Assembly (NCBI RefSeq): GCF_051014685.1
Contig: NW_027478420.1
Coordinates: forward strand, 558,001 to 622,000
Reading direction: 5' to 3'
DNA: 64,000 nt
DNA from: Ptiloglossa arizonensis
Lineage: Eukaryota; Arthropoda; Insecta; Hymenoptera; Colletidae
The notes beneath the pieces were generated by a model, which did not search any database, was not told the DNA's origin, and saw only the letters and a list, made by a program, of their open reading frames with translations. Below are positions 1-13,990 of the stretch, one piece after another. The first letter of the stretch is position 1; every line of letters starts with the position of its first letter. The position numbers and the translations under genes are program-made.

Positions 1-586
1 ATAACGTATAACGTATAACGTATAACGTATAACGTATAACGCATAACGTATAACGTATAACGTATAACGTATAACGTATAACGTATAACGTATAACGTAT
101 AACGTATAACGTATAACGTATAACGTATAACGTATAACGTATAACGTATAACGTATAACGTATAACGTATAACGTATAACGTATAACGTATAACGTATAA
201 CGTATAACGTATAACGTATAACGTATAACGTATAACGTATAACGTATAACGTATAACGTATAACGTATAACGTATAACGTATAACGTATAACGTATAACG
301 TATAACGTATAACGTATAACGTATAACGAATAACGTACAACGTATAACGTACAACGAATAAAGTATAACGTATAACGTATAACGTATAACGTATAACGTA
401 TAACGTATAACGTATAACGTATAACGTATAACGTATAACGTATAACGTATAACGTATAACGTATAACGTATAACGTATAACGTATAACGTATAACGTATA
501 ACGTATAACGTATAACGTATAACGTATAACGTATAACGTATAACGTATAACGTATAACGTATAACGTATAACGTATAACGTATAAC
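1..586. repeat. Near-pure TATAACG run at the left edge
   Basis: This stretch is almost all perfect units. One cataacg lies at 42. A variant cluster at 329-363 reads aataacg, tacaacg, tataacg, tacaacg, aataaag, which resembles the tail of an R module. The stretch 49-328 is 40 perfect units, the longest perfect run I found. It either lies far from the last exchange points or was recently expanded. Confidence 0.93.
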
Positions 587-1166
587 GTCAAACGTATAAC
601 GTATACCGTATAACGTATAACATATAACGTCTAACGTTTAACGCATAACGTACAACGTATAACGTATAACGTATAACGTATAACGTATAACGTATAACGT
701 CTAACGTTTAACGCATAACGTACAACGTATAACGTATAACGTATAACGTATAACGTATAACGTATAACGTATAACGTATAACGTATAACGTACAACGTAT
801 CACGTATAACGTATAGTATATCCTATAACGCATAACGTATATCCTATAACGCATAACGTATAGCGTATAACGCATAACGTATACCGTATAACGTATAACG
901 TATAACGTATTACGTATAACGTATAACGTATAACGTATAACGTATAACGCATAACGTACAACGTATAACTTATAACGTATAACGTATAACGTATAACGTA
1001 TAACGTATAACGTATAACGTATAACGTATAACGTATAACGTATAACGTATAACGTATAACGTATAACGTATAACGTATAACGTATAACGTATAACGTATA
1101 ACGTATAACGTATAACGTATAACGTATAACGTATAACGTATAACGTATAACGTATAACGTATAACG
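587..1166. repeat. Divergent Q module
   Basis: It starts with the tcaaacg marker, followed by tataccg, tataaca, tctaacg, tttaacg, cataacg. A second tctaacg, tttaacg, cataacg set lies near 700. The 5-bp unit tatag is at 812-816, 225 bp after the start; most Q modules have 246 or 253 bp here. There is no tacgagg end. Instead tatagcg, tataccg, tattacg and a rare tataact are followed by about 28 perfect units. Confidence 0.82.
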
Positions 1167-2020
1167 CATAACGTATAACGTATAACGTGTAACGAAGAAC
1201 GTATAACGAATACCGTAAAACGTATGACGTATTACATATTACGTATAACGTGTAGCGTATAACGTATGACGTATAACGTATAACGTATAACGTATAACGT
1301 ATAACGTGTAACGTATAATGTATTATGTATAACCTATAACGTCTAATGTATAACGTATAACGTATATCGTATAACGTATAATGTATAACGTATAACGCAT
1401 AACGCATAACGTATTACATATAACGTATATCGTATAACGTATAACGTATAACGTATAACGTATAACGTATAACGTATAACGTATAACGTATAACGTATAA
1501 CGTATAATCTATAACGTATAACGTATAACGTATAACGTATAACGTATAACGTATAACGTATAACGTATAACGTATGACGTATCACGTATAAGATATGACC
1601 TATAACGTATAAAGTATAACGTATAACGTATAACGTATAACGTATAACGTATAGCGTATTACGTATAACCTATAACGTCTAACGTATAGCGTATAACGTA
1701 TATCGTATAACGTATAACGTGTTACGTATAATGTATTATGTATAACCTATAACGTCTAATGTATAACGTATAACGTATATCGTATAACGTATAATGTATA
1801 ACGTATAACGCATAACGTATTACATATAACGTATATCGTATAACGTATAACGTATAACGTATAACGTATAACGTATAACGTATAACGTATAACGTATAAC
1901 GTATAACGTATAACGTATAACGTATAATGTATAACGTATAACGTATAACGTATAACGTATAACGTATAACGTATAACGTATAACGTATAACGTATAACGT
2001 ATAACGTATAACGTATAACG
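1167..2020. repeat. P module
   Basis: The marker aagaacg is at 1195, followed by taaaacg, tatgacg and tattaca. The tattatg+tataacc marker is at 1321 and again at 1734. The 539 bp from aagaacg to the second tattatg is the same in seven of the ten P copies that carry aagaacg. Between them lie tatcacg, tataaga, tatgacc near 1574 and a tatagcg, tattacg, tataacc group. A perfect-unit tail follows. Confidence 0.85.
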
Positions 2021-3075
2021 TATATCCTATAAAGCATAACGTATAACGTATAACGTATATCGTATAACGTATAACGTATAACGTATAACGTATAACGTAT
2101 AACGCATAACGTATAACGCATATCGTATAACGTAAAACGTATAACGTATAACGTATAACGTATAACGTATAACGTATAACGTATAACGTATAACGTATAA
2201 CGTATAACGTATAACGTATAACGTATAACGTATAACGTATAACGCATAACGTATAACGTATAACGCATAACGTATAACGTATAACGTATAACGTATAACG
2301 TATAACGTATAACGTATAACGTATAACTTATAACGTATAACGTATAACGTATAACGTATAACGTATAACGTATAACGTATAACGTATAACGTATAACGTA
2401 TAACGTATAACGTATAACGTATAACGTATAACGTATAACGTATAACGTATAACGTATAACGTATAACGTATAACGTATAAGGTATAACGTATAACGTATA
2501 ACGTATAACGTATAACGTATAACGTATAACGCATAACGTATAACGCATATCGTGTAACGTATAACGTGTAACGTATAACGTATAGCGTATAACGTATAAC
2601 GTATAACGTATAACGTATAACGTATAACGCATAACGTATAAGGTATAACGTATAACGTATAACGTATAACGTATAACGTATAACGTATAACGTATAACGT
2701 ATAACGTATAACGTATAACGTATAACGTATAACGTATAAGGTATAACGTATAACGTATAACGTATAACGTATAACGTATAACGTATAACGCATAACGTAT
2801 AACCCATATCGTGTAACGTATAACGTGTAACGTATAACGTATAACGTATAACGTATAACGTATAACGTATAACGTATAACGTATAACGTATAACGTATAA
2901 CGTATAACGTATAACGTATAACGTATAACGTATAACGTATAACGTATAACGTATAACGTATAACGTATATCCTATAACGCATAACGTATAACGTATAACG
3001 TATATCGTATAACGTATAACGTATAACGTATAACGTATAACGTATAACGTATAACGTATAACGAATAACGTATAA
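2021..3075. repeat. Mixed segment of long perfect runs with tatatcc and tataagg units
   Basis: It opens with tatatcc, tataaag, cataacg at 2021, the R-type start, but no cagaacg follows. tataagg units lie near 2476, 2637 and 2735. Two related clusters of cataacg, catatcg and tgtaacg lie near 2530 and 2791. A second tatatcc is at 2966. No complete module is present, so I read this as rearranged R-derived sequence. Confidence 0.7.
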
Positions 3076-4442
3076 CGTACAACGTATCACGTATAACGTA
3101 TATCCTATAACGCATAACGTATATTCTATAACGCATAACGTATAGCTTATAACGTATAACGTATACCGTATAACGTATAACGTATAACGTATAACGTATA
3201 ACGTATAACGTATAACGTATACCGTATAACGTATGACGTATCACGTACGAGGTATGACCTATAACGTATACCGTATAACGTATAACGTATAACGTATAAC
3301 GAATAACGTATAACGTATAACGTATAACGTATAACGTATAACGTATAACGTATAACGTATAACGTATAACGCATAACGTATAACGCATAACGTACAACGT
3401 ATAACGTATAGCGTATAACGTATAACGTATAACGTATAACGTATAACGTATAACGTATAACGTATAACGTATAACGTATAACGTATAACGTATAACGTAT
3501 AACGTATAACGTATAACGTATATCCTATAAAGCATAACGTATAACGTATAACGTATATCGTATAAAGTATAACGTATAACGTATAACGTATAACGTATAA
3601 CGTATAACGTACAACGTATAACGTATAACGTATAACGTATAACGTATAACGTATAACGTATAACGCATAACGTATAACGCATATCGTATAACGTATAACG
3701 TGTAACGTATAACGTATAGCGTGTAACGTATAACGTATTACATATTACATATAACGTATAACGTACAACGTATAACGTATAACATATATCGCAGAACGTA
3801 TACCGTATAACGTATAACGTATAACGTATAACGTATAACGTATAACGTATAACGCATAACGTATAACGTATAACGTATAACGTATAACGTATAACGTATA
3901 ACGTATAACGTATAACGTATAACGTATAACATATAACGTATAACGTATAACGTATAACGTATAACCTATAACGTATAACGTATAACGTATAACGTATAAC
4001 GTATAACGTATAACGTATAACGTATAACGTATAACGTATAACGAATAACGTATAACGTATAACGTACAACGAATAAAGTATAACGTATAACGTATAACGT
4101 ATAACGTATAACGTATAACGTATAACGTATAACGTATAACGTATAACGTATAACGTATAACGTATAACGTATAACGTATAACGTATAACGTATAACGTAT
4201 AACGTATAACCTATAACGTATAACGTATAACGTATAACGTATAACGTATAACGTATAACGTATAACGTATAACGTATAACGTATAACGAATAACGTATAA
4301 CGTATAACGTACAACGAATAAAGTATAACGTATAACGTATAACGTATAACGTATAACGTATAACGTATAACGTATAACGTATAACGTATAACGTATAACG
4401 TATAACGTATAACGTATACCGTATAACGTATGACGTATCACG
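3076..4442. repeat. R module, first copy of a 1.2-kb tandem pair
   Basis: The 5' part has tatatcc, tataacg, cataacg, tatattc and tatagct (3141). Then come tacgagg+tatgacc (3246), tatatcc+tataaag (3519) and cagaacg (3792). The 273 bp between the last two markers is typical of R. tacaacg+aataaag occurs twice (4065 and 4310), each preceded by tataacc, so this copy also holds an internal duplication of about 245 bp (35 units). Confidence 0.85.
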
Positions 4443-5428
4443 TACGAGGTATGACCTATAACGTATACCGTATAACGTATAACGTATAACGTATAACGAA
4501 TAACGTATAACGTATAACGTATAACGTATAACGTATAACGTATAACGTATAACGTATAACGTATAACGCATAACGTATAACGCATAACGTACAACGTATA
4601 ACGTATAGCGTATAACGTATAACGTATAACGTATAACGTATAACGTATAACGTATAACGTATAACGTATAACGTATAACGTATAACGTATAACGTATAAC
4701 GTATAACGTATAACGTATAACGTATATCCTATAAAGCATAACGTATAACGTATAACGTATATCGTATAAAGTATAACGTATAACGTATAACGTATAACGT
4801 ATAACGTATAACGTACAACGTATAACGTATAACGTATAACGTATAACGTATAACGTATAACGTATAACGCATAACGTATAACGCATATCGTATAACGTAT
4901 AACGTGTAACGTATAACGTATAGCGTGTAAGGTATAACGTATTACATATTACATATAACGTATAACGTACAACGTATAACGTATAACATATATCGCAGAA
5001 CGTATACCGTATAACGTATAACGTATAACGTATAACGTATAACGTATAACGTATAACGTATAACGCATAACGTATAACGTATAACGTATAACGTATAACG
5101 TATAACGTATAACGTATAACGTATAACGTATAACGTATAACGTATAACGTATAACGTATAACGTATAACGTATAACGTATAACCTATAACGTATAACGTA
5201 TAACGTATAACGTATAACGTATAACGTATAACGTATAACGTATAACGTATAACGTATAACGAATAACGTATAACGTATAACGTACAACGAATAAAGTATA
5301 ACGTATAACGTATAACGTATAACGTATAACGTATAACGTATAACGTATAACGTATAACGTATAACGTATAACGTATAACGTATAACGTATAACGTATAAC
5401 GTATAACGTATAACGTATAACGTATAAC
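4443..5428. repeat. R module, second copy of the tandem pair
   Basis: tacgagg+tatgacc is at 4443, tatatcc+tataaag at 4723, cagaacg at 4996 and tacaacg+aataaag at 5283. The middle markers lie exactly 1,204 bp (172 units) after those of the preceding copy. The tatattc/tatagct part is missing and only one aataaag unit is present. Confidence 0.85.
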
Positions 5429-5734
5429 GTCAAACGTATAACGTATACCGTATAACGTATAACATATAACGTCTAACGTTTAACGCATAAAGTACAACGT
5501 ATAACGTATAACGTATAACGTATAACGTATAACGTATAACGTATAATGTATGACGTATCACGTACGAGGTATTACCTATAACGTATACCGTATAACGTAT
5601 AACGTATAACGTATAACGTATAACGAATAACGTATAACGTATAACATATAACGTATAACGTATAACGTATAACGTATAACGTATAACGTATAACGTATAA
5701 CGTATAACGTATAACGTATAACGTATAACGCATA
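5429..5734. repeat. Truncated Q module lacking the 5-bp unit
   Basis: The tcaaacg marker at 5429 is followed by the usual tataaca, tctaacg, tttaacg, cataacg. The next marker is tacgagg+tattacc at 5563. The middle of the module, including tatag, is absent, consistent with an in-register deletion joining the two ends of Q. Confidence 0.82.
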
Positions 5735-6420
5735 ACGTATAACGTATAACGTGTAACGAAGAACGTATGACGAATAACGTAAAACGTATGACGTATTACA
5801 TATTACGTATAACGTGTAGCGTATAACGTATGACGTATAACGTATAACGTATAACGTATAACGTATAACGTGTAACGTATAATGTATTATGTATAACCTA
5901 TAACGTCTAATGTATAACGTATAACGTATATCGTATAACGTATAATGTATAACGTATAACGCATAACGTATTACATATAACGTATATCGTATAACGTATA
6001 ACGTATAACGTATAACGTATAACGTATAACGTATAACGTATAACGTATAACGTATAACGTATAATGTATAACGTATAACGTATAACGTATAACGTATTAC
6101 GTATAACGTATAACGTATAACGTATAACGTATGACGTATCACGTATAAGGTATGACCTATAACGTATACCGTATAACGTTTAACGTATAACGTATAACGT
6201 ATAACGTATAACGTATAGCGTATTACGTATAACCTATAACGTCTAACGTATAGCGTATAACGTATATCGTATAACGTATAACGTGTTACGTATAATGTAT
6301 TATGTATAACCTATAACGTCTAATGTATAACGTATAACGTATATCGTATAACGTATAATGTATAACGTATAACGCATAACGTATTACATATAACATATAT
6401 CGTATAACGTATAACGTATA
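5735..6420. repeat. P module
   Basis: aagaacg is at 5759 and tattatg+tataacc at 5885 and 6298, the standard 126 and 539 bp. The internal group is tatcacg, tataagg, tatgacc followed by tttaacg. This copy has tatgacg, not tataacg, after aagaacg. Confidence 0.87.
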
Positions 6421-6716
6421 ACGTTTAACGTATAACGTATAACGTATAACGTATAACGTATAACGTATAATGTATAACGTATAACGTACAACGTATCACG
6501 TATATCGTATATCCTATAACGCATAACGTATATTCTATAACGCATAACGTATAGCGTATAACGTATAACGTATACCGTATAACGTATAACGTATAACGTA
6601 TAACGTATAACGTATAACGTATAACGTATAACGTATAACGTATAACGTATAACGTATAACGTATAACGTATAACGTATAACGTATAACGTATAACGTATA
6701 ACGTATAACGTATAAC
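6421..6716. repeat. Short variant cluster and perfect run
   Basis: A cluster near 6487-6560 holds tacaacg, tatcacg, tatatcg, tatatcc, cataacg, tatattc, tatagcg and tataccg. It is followed by about 20 perfect units. The same cluster follows the P-type sequence near 14.0 and 15.1 kb. Confidence 0.75.
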
Positions 6717-7002
6717 GTCAAACGTATAACGTATACCGTATAACGTATAACATATAACGTCTAACGTTTAACGCATAAAGTACAACGTATAACGTATAAC
6801 GTATAACGTATAACGTATAACGTATAACGTCTAACGTTTAACGCATAACGAACAACGTATAACGTATAACGTATAACGTATAACGTATAACGTATAACGT
6901 ATAACGTATAACGTATAACGTATAACGTATAACGTATAACGTATAACGTATCACGTACAACGTATCACGTATAACGTATAGTATATCCTATAACGCATAA
7001 CG
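6717..7002. repeat. Q module start fused to an R module
   Basis: tcaaacg is at 6717, tatag at 6977-6981. The usual Q end (tacgagg+tattacc, 145 bp after tatag) is missing. Instead tatatcc, cataacg runs straight into tatatcc+tataaag of an R module at 7003. The shared tatatcc unit looks like the exchange point. Confidence 0.8.
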
Positions 7003-7722
7003 TATATCCTATAAAGCATAACGTATAACGTATAACGTATATCGTATAAAGTATAACGTATAACGTATAACGTATAACGTATAACGTATAACGTACAACG
7101 TATAACGTATAACGTATAACGTATAACGTATAACGTATAACGTATAACGCATAACGTATAACGCATATCGTATAACGTATAACGTGTAACGTATAACGTA
7201 TAGCGTGTAACGTATAACGTATTACATATTACATATAACGTATAACGTACAACGTATAACGTATAACATATATCGCAGAACGTATACCGTATAACGTATA
7301 ACGTATAACGTATAACGTATAACGTATAACGTATAACGCATAACGTATAACGTATAACGTATAACGTATAACGTATAACGTATAACGTATAACGTATAAC
7401 GTATAACGTATAACGTATAACGTATAACGTATAACGTATAACGTATAACCTATAACGTATAACGTATAACGTATAACGTATAACGTATAACGTATAACGT
7501 ATAACGTATAACGTATAACGTATAACGAATAACGTATAACGTATAACGTACAACGAATAAAGTATAACGTATAACGTATAACGTATAACGTATAACGTAT
7601 AACGTATAACGTATAACGTATAACGTATAACGTATAACGTATAACGTATAACGTATAACGTATAACGTATAACGTATAACGTATAACGTATAACGTATAA
7701 CGTATAACGTATAACGTATAAC
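7003..7722. repeat. R module
   Basis: tatatcc+tataaag is at 7003 and cagaacg at 7276, 273 bp apart. tataacc and then tacaacg+aataaag (near 7550) follow, then perfect units to the next Q. All main markers recur 2,551 bp later. Confidence 0.86.
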
Positions 7723-9553
7723 GTCAAACGTATAACGTATACCGTATAACGTATAACATATAACGTCTAACGTTTAACGCATAAAGTACAACGTATAACG
7801 TATAACGTATAGCGTATAACGTATAACGTCTAACGTTTAACGCATAACGAACAACGTATAACGTATAACGTATAACGTATAACGTATAACGTATAACGTA
7901 TAACGTATAACGTATAACGTATAACGTATAACGTATAACGTATCACGTACAACGTATCACGTATAACGTATAGTATATCCTATAACGCATAACGTATATC
8001 CTATAACGCATAACGTAAAGCGTATAACGCACAACGTATACCGTATAACGTATAACGTATAACGTATAACGTATAACGTATAACGTATAACGTATAATGT
8101 ATGACGTATCACGTACGAGGTATTACCTATAACGTATACCGTATAACGTATAACGTATAACGTATAACGTATAACGAATAACGTATAACGTATAACGTAT
8201 AACGTATAACGTATAACGCATAACGTACAACGTATAACGTATAGCGTATAACATATAATGTATAACGTATAACGTATAACGTATAACGCATAACGTACAT
8301 CGTATAACGTATAACGTATAACGTATAACGTATAACGTATAACGTATAACGTATAACGTATAACGTATAACGTATAACGTATAACGTATAACGTATAACG
8401 TATAACATATAACGTATAACGTATAACGTATAACGTATAACGTATAACGTATAACGTATAACGTATAACGTATAACGTATAACGTATAACGTATAACGTA
8501 TAACGTCTAACGTTTAACGCATAACGAACAACGTATAACGTATAACGTATAACGTATAACGTATAACGTATAACGTATAACGTATAACGTATAACGTATA
8601 ACGTATAACGTATAACGTATAACGTATCACGTACAACGTATCACGTATAACGTATAGTATATCCTATAACGCATAACGTATATCCTATAACGCATAACGT
8701 AAAGCGTATAACGCACAACGTATACCGTATAACGTATAACGTATAACGTATAACGTATAACGTATAACGTATAACGTATAATGTATGACGTATCACGTAC
8801 GAGGTATTACCTATAACGTATACCGTATAACGTATAACGTATAACGTATAACGTATAACGAATAACGTATAACGTATAACGTATAACGTATAACGTATAA
8901 CGCATAACGTACAACGTATAACGTATAGCGTATAACATATAATGTATAACGTATAACGTATAACGTATAACGCATAACGTACATCGTATAACGTATAACG
9001 TATAACGTATAACGTATAACGTATAACGTATAACGCATAACGTACAACGTATAACGTATAGCGTATAACATATAATGTATAACGTATAACGTATAACGTA
9101 TAACGCATAACGTACATCGTATAACGTATAACGTATAACGTATAACGTATAACGTATAACGTATAACGTATAACGTATAACGTATAACGTATAACGTATA
9201 ACGTATAACGTATAACGTATAACGTATAACGAATAACGTATAACGTATAACGTATAACGTATAACGTATAACGCATAACGTACAACGTATAACGTATAGC
9301 GTATAACATATAATGTATAACGTATAACGTATAACGTATAACGTATAACGTATAACGTATAACGTATAACGTATAACGTATAACGTATAACGTATAACGT
9401 ATAACGTATAAGGTATAACGCATAACGTATAACGTATAACGTATAACGTATAACGTATAACGTATAACGTATTACGTATAACGTATAACGTATAACGTAT
9501 AACGTATAACGTATAACGTATAACGTATAACGTATAACGTATAACGTATAACG
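7723..9553. repeat. Two Q modules, the second lacking its tcaaacg start
   Basis: tcaaacg is at 7723, tatag at 7969, tacgagg+tattacc at 8114. A second tctaacg, tttaacg, cataacg, aacaacg group near 8505 leads to tatag at 8653 and tacgagg at 8798. Between 8.9 and 9.3 kb a short block with cataacg, tacaacg, tatagcg, tataaca, tataatg is repeated three times. Near-perfect units then run to the next R module. Confidence 0.84.
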
Positions 9554-10273
9554 TATATCCTATAAAGCATAACGTATAACGTATAACGTATATCGTATAA
9601 AGTATAACGTATAACGTATAACGTATAACGTATAACGTATAACGTACAACGTATAACGTATAACGTATAACGTATAACGTATAACGTATAACGTATAACG
9701 CATAACGTATAACGCATATCGTATAACGTATAACGTGTAACGTATAACGTATAGCGTGTAACGTATAACGTATTACATATTACATATAACGTATAACGTA
9801 CAACGTATAACGTATAACATATATCGCAGAACGTATACCGTATAACGTATAACGTATAACGTATAACGTATAACGTATAACGTATAACGCATAACGTATA
9901 ACGTATAACGTATAACGTATAACGTATAACGTATAACGTATAACGTATAACGTATAACGTATAACGTATAACGTATAACGTATAACGTATAACGTATAAC
10001 CTATAACGTATAACGTATAACGTATAACGTATAACGTATAACGTATAACGTATAACGTATAACGTATAACGTATAACGAATAACGTATAACGTATAACGT
10101 ACAACGAATAAAGTATAACGTATAACGTATAACGTATAACGTATAACGTATAACGTATAACGTATAACGTATAACGTATAACGTATAACGTATAACGTAT
10201 AACGTATAACGTATAACGTATAACGTATAACGTATAACGTATAACGTATAACGTATAACGTATAACGTATAAC
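9554..10273. repeat. R module
   Basis: tatatcc+tataaag is at 9554, cagaacg at 9827. Both lie 2,551 bp after the copies at 7003 and 7276. tataacc and tacaacg+aataaag (near 10,100) complete the module. Confidence 0.86.
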
Positions 10274-11719
10274 GTCAAACGTATAACGTATACCGTATAA
10301 CGTATAACATATAACGTCTAACGTTTAACGCATAAAGTACAACGTATAACGTATAACGTATAACGTATAACGTATAACGTCTAACGTTTAACGCATAACG
10401 AACAACGTATAACGTATAACGTATAACGTATAACGTATAACGTATAACGTATAACGTATAACGTATAACGTATAACGTATAACGTATAACGTATCACGTA
10501 CAACGTATCACGTATAACGTATAGTATATCCTATAACGCATAACGTATATCCTATAACGCATAACGTAAAGCGTATAACGCACAACGTATACCGTATAAC
10601 GTATAACGTATAACGTATAACGTATAACGTATAACGTATAACGTATAATGTATGACGTATCACGTACGAGGTATTACCTATAACGTATACCGTATAACGT
10701 ATAACGTATAACGTATAACGTATAACGAATAACGTATAACGTATAACGTATAACGTATAACGTATAACGCATAACGTACAACGTATAACGTATAGCGTAT
10801 AACATATAATGTATAACGTATAACGTATAACGTATAACGCATAACGTACATCGTATAACGTATAACGTATAACGTATAACGTATAACGTATAACGTATAA
10901 CGTATAACGTATAACGTATAACGTATAACGTATAACGTATAACGTATAACGTATAACATATAACGTATAACGTATAACGTATAACGTATAACGTATAACG
11001 TATAACGTATAACGTATAACGTATAACGTATAACGTATAACGTCTAACGTTTAACGCATAACGAACAACGTATAACGTATAACGTATAACGTATAACGTA
11101 TAACGTATAACGTATAACGTATAACGTATAACGTATAACGTATAACGTATAACGTATAACGTATCACGTACAACGTATCACGTATAACGTATAGTATATC
11201 CTATAACGCATAACGTATATCCTATAACGCATAACGTAAAGCGTATAACGCACAACGTATACCGTATAACGTATAACGTATAACGTATAACGTATAACGT
11301 ATAACGTATAACGTATAACGTATAATGTAAGACGTATCACGTACGAGGTATTACCTATAACGTATACCGTATAACGTATAACGTATAACGTATAACGTAT
11401 AACGAATAACGTATAACGTATAACGTATAACGTATAACGTATAACGCATAACGTACAACGTATAACGTATAGCGTATAACATATAATGTATAACGTATAA
11501 CGTATAACGTATAACGTATAACGTATAACGTATAACGTATAACGTATAACGTATAACGTATAACGTATAACGTATAACGTATAAGGTATAACGTATAACG
11601 TATAACGTATAACGTATAACGTATAACGTATAACGTATAACGTATTACGTATAACGTATAACGTATAACGTATAACGTATAACGTATAACGTATAACGTA
11701 TAACGTATAACGTATAACG
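10274..11719. repeat. Two Q modules, copy of the pair at 7.7-9.5 kb
   Basis: tcaaacg is at 10274, tatag at 10520, tacgagg at 10665. A second tatag is at 11190 and tacgagg at 11342. The first three lie 2,551 bp after the preceding pair. The second sub-module has a taagacg variant before tacgagg and lacks the triplicated cataacg/tataaca block of the earlier copy. Confidence 0.84.
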
Positions 11720-12488
11720 TATATCCTATAAAGCATAACGTATAACGTATAACGTATATCGTATAACGTATATCCTATAAAGCATAACGTATAACGTATA
11801 ACGTATATCGTATAAAGTATAACGTATAACGTATAACGTATAACGTATAACGTATAACGTACAACGTATAACGTATAACGTATAACGTATAACGTATAAC
11901 GTATAACGTATAACGCATAACGTATAACGCATATCGTATAACGTATAACGTGTAACGTATAACGTATAGCGTGTAACGTATAACGTATTACATATTACAT
12001 ATAACGTATAACGTACAACGTATAACGTATAACATATATCGCAGAACGTATACCGTATAACGTATAACGTATAACGTATAACGTATAACGTATAACGTAT
12101 AACGCATAACGTATAACGTATAACGTATAACGTATAACGTATAACGTATAACGTATAACGTATAACGTATAACGTATAACGTATAACGTATAACGTATAA
12201 CGTATAACGTATAACCTATAACGTATAACGTATAACGTATAACGTATAACGTATAACGTATAACGTATAACGTATAACGTATAACGTATAACGAATAACG
12301 TATAACGTATAACGTACAACGAATAAAGTATAACGTATAACGTATAACGTATAACGTATAACGTATAACGTATAACGTATAACGTATAACGTATAACGTA
12401 TAACGTATAACGTATAACGTATAACGTATAACGTCTAACGTATAACGTATAACGTATAACGTATAACGTATAACGTATAACGTATAAC
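11720..12488. repeat. R module with a 49-bp duplicated start
   Basis: tatatcc+tataaag occurs at 11720 and again at 11769, each followed by cataacg and tatatcg. cagaacg is at 12042, the usual 273 bp after the second copy. tacaacg+aataaag is near 12,315. A lone tctaacg lies near 12,434. Confidence 0.84.
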
Positions 12489-13254
12489 GTCAAACGTATA
12501 ACGTATACCGTATAACGTATAACATATAACGTCTAACGTTTAACGCATAAAGTACAACGTATAACGTATAACGTATAACGTATAACGTATAACGTATAAC
12601 GTCTAACGTTTAACGCATAACGAACAACGTATAACGTATAACGTATAACGTATAACGTATAACGTATAACGTATAACGTATAACGTATAACGTATAACGT
12701 ATAACGTATAACGTATCACGTACAACGTATCACGTATAACGTATAGTATATCCTATAACGCATAACGTATATCCTATAACGCATAACGTAAAGCGTATAA
12801 CGCACAACGTATACCGTATAACGTATAACGTATAACGTATAACGTATAACGTATAACGTATAACGTATAATGTATGACGTATCACGTACGAGGTATTACC
12901 TATAACGTATACCGTATAACGTATAACGTATAACGTATAACGTATAACGAATAACGTATAACGTATAACGTATAACGTATAACGTATAACGCATAACGTA
13001 CAACGTATAACGTATAGCGTATAACATATAATGTATAACGTATAACGTATAACGTATAACGCATAACGTACATCGTATAACGTATAACGTATAACGTATA
13101 ACGTATAACGTATAACGTATAACGTATAACGTATAACGTATAACGTATAACGTATAACGTATAACGTATAACATATAACGTATAACGTATAACGTATAAC
13201 GTATAACGTATAACGTATAACGTATAACGTATAACGTATAACGTATAACGTATA
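12489..13254. repeat. Q module
   Basis: tcaaacg is at 12489, tatag at 12742, tacgagg+tattacc at 12887. The 253 and 145 bp spacings are standard. The tail has cataacg, tacaacg, tatagcg, tataaca, tataatg and then cataacg, tacatcg, followed by perfect units with one tataaca. Confidence 0.86.
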
Positions 13255-13990
13255 ACGCATAACGTATAACGTATAACGTGTAACGAAGAACGTATAACGA
13301 ATAACGTAAAACGTATGACGTATTACATATTACGTATAACGTGTAGCGTATAACGTATGACGTATAACGTATAACGTATAACGTATAACGTATAACGTGT
13401 AACGTATAATGTATTATGTATAACCTATAACGTCTAATGTATAACGTATAACGTATATCGTATAACGTATAATGTATAACGTATAACGCATAACGTATTA
13501 CATATAACGTATATCGTATAACGTATAACGTATAACGTATAACGTATAACGTATAACGTATAACGTATAACGTATAACGTATAACGTATAATGTATAACG
13601 TATAACGTATAACGTATAACGTATTACGTATAACGTATAACGTATAACGTATAACGTATGACGTATCACGTATAAGGTATGACCTATAACGTATACCGTA
13701 TAACGTTTAACGTATAACGTATAACGTATAACGTATAACGTATAGCGTATTACGTATAACCTATAACGTCTAACGTATAGCGTATAACGTATATCGTATA
13801 ACGTATAACGTGTTACGTATAATGTATTATGTATAACCTATAACGTCTAATGTATAACGTATAACGTATATCGTATAACGTATAATGTATAACGTATAAC
13901 GCATAACGTATTACATATAACATATATCGTATAACGTATAACGTATAACGTATAACGTATAACGTATAACGTATAACGTATAACGTATAA
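13255..13990. repeat. P module
   Basis: aagaacg is at 13286 and tattatg+tataacc at 13412 and 13825, the standard 126 and 539 bp. The tataagg, tatgacc, tttaacg form is present. The main markers recur 4,420 bp later in the copy at 17.7 kb. Confidence 0.88.

Noticed and set aside
1187..1330. Variant-dense clusters (such as aagaacg...taaaacg...tattatg) as embedded foreign or transposon sequence
   Set aside because: Each cluster resolves into 7-bp units with one or two substitutions and keeps the register, so they are diverged satellite, not insertions.
1756..3090. Long minus-strand open frames (for example 444 codons here, 436 at 56,435-57,745, 409 at 20,359-21,588)
   Set aside because: They translate to IRYTLYV repeats in every frame, overlap one another in several frames, start at cataacg-type variants that happen to give ATG and end at chance variants. 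There is no codon bias, ribosome site or domain.
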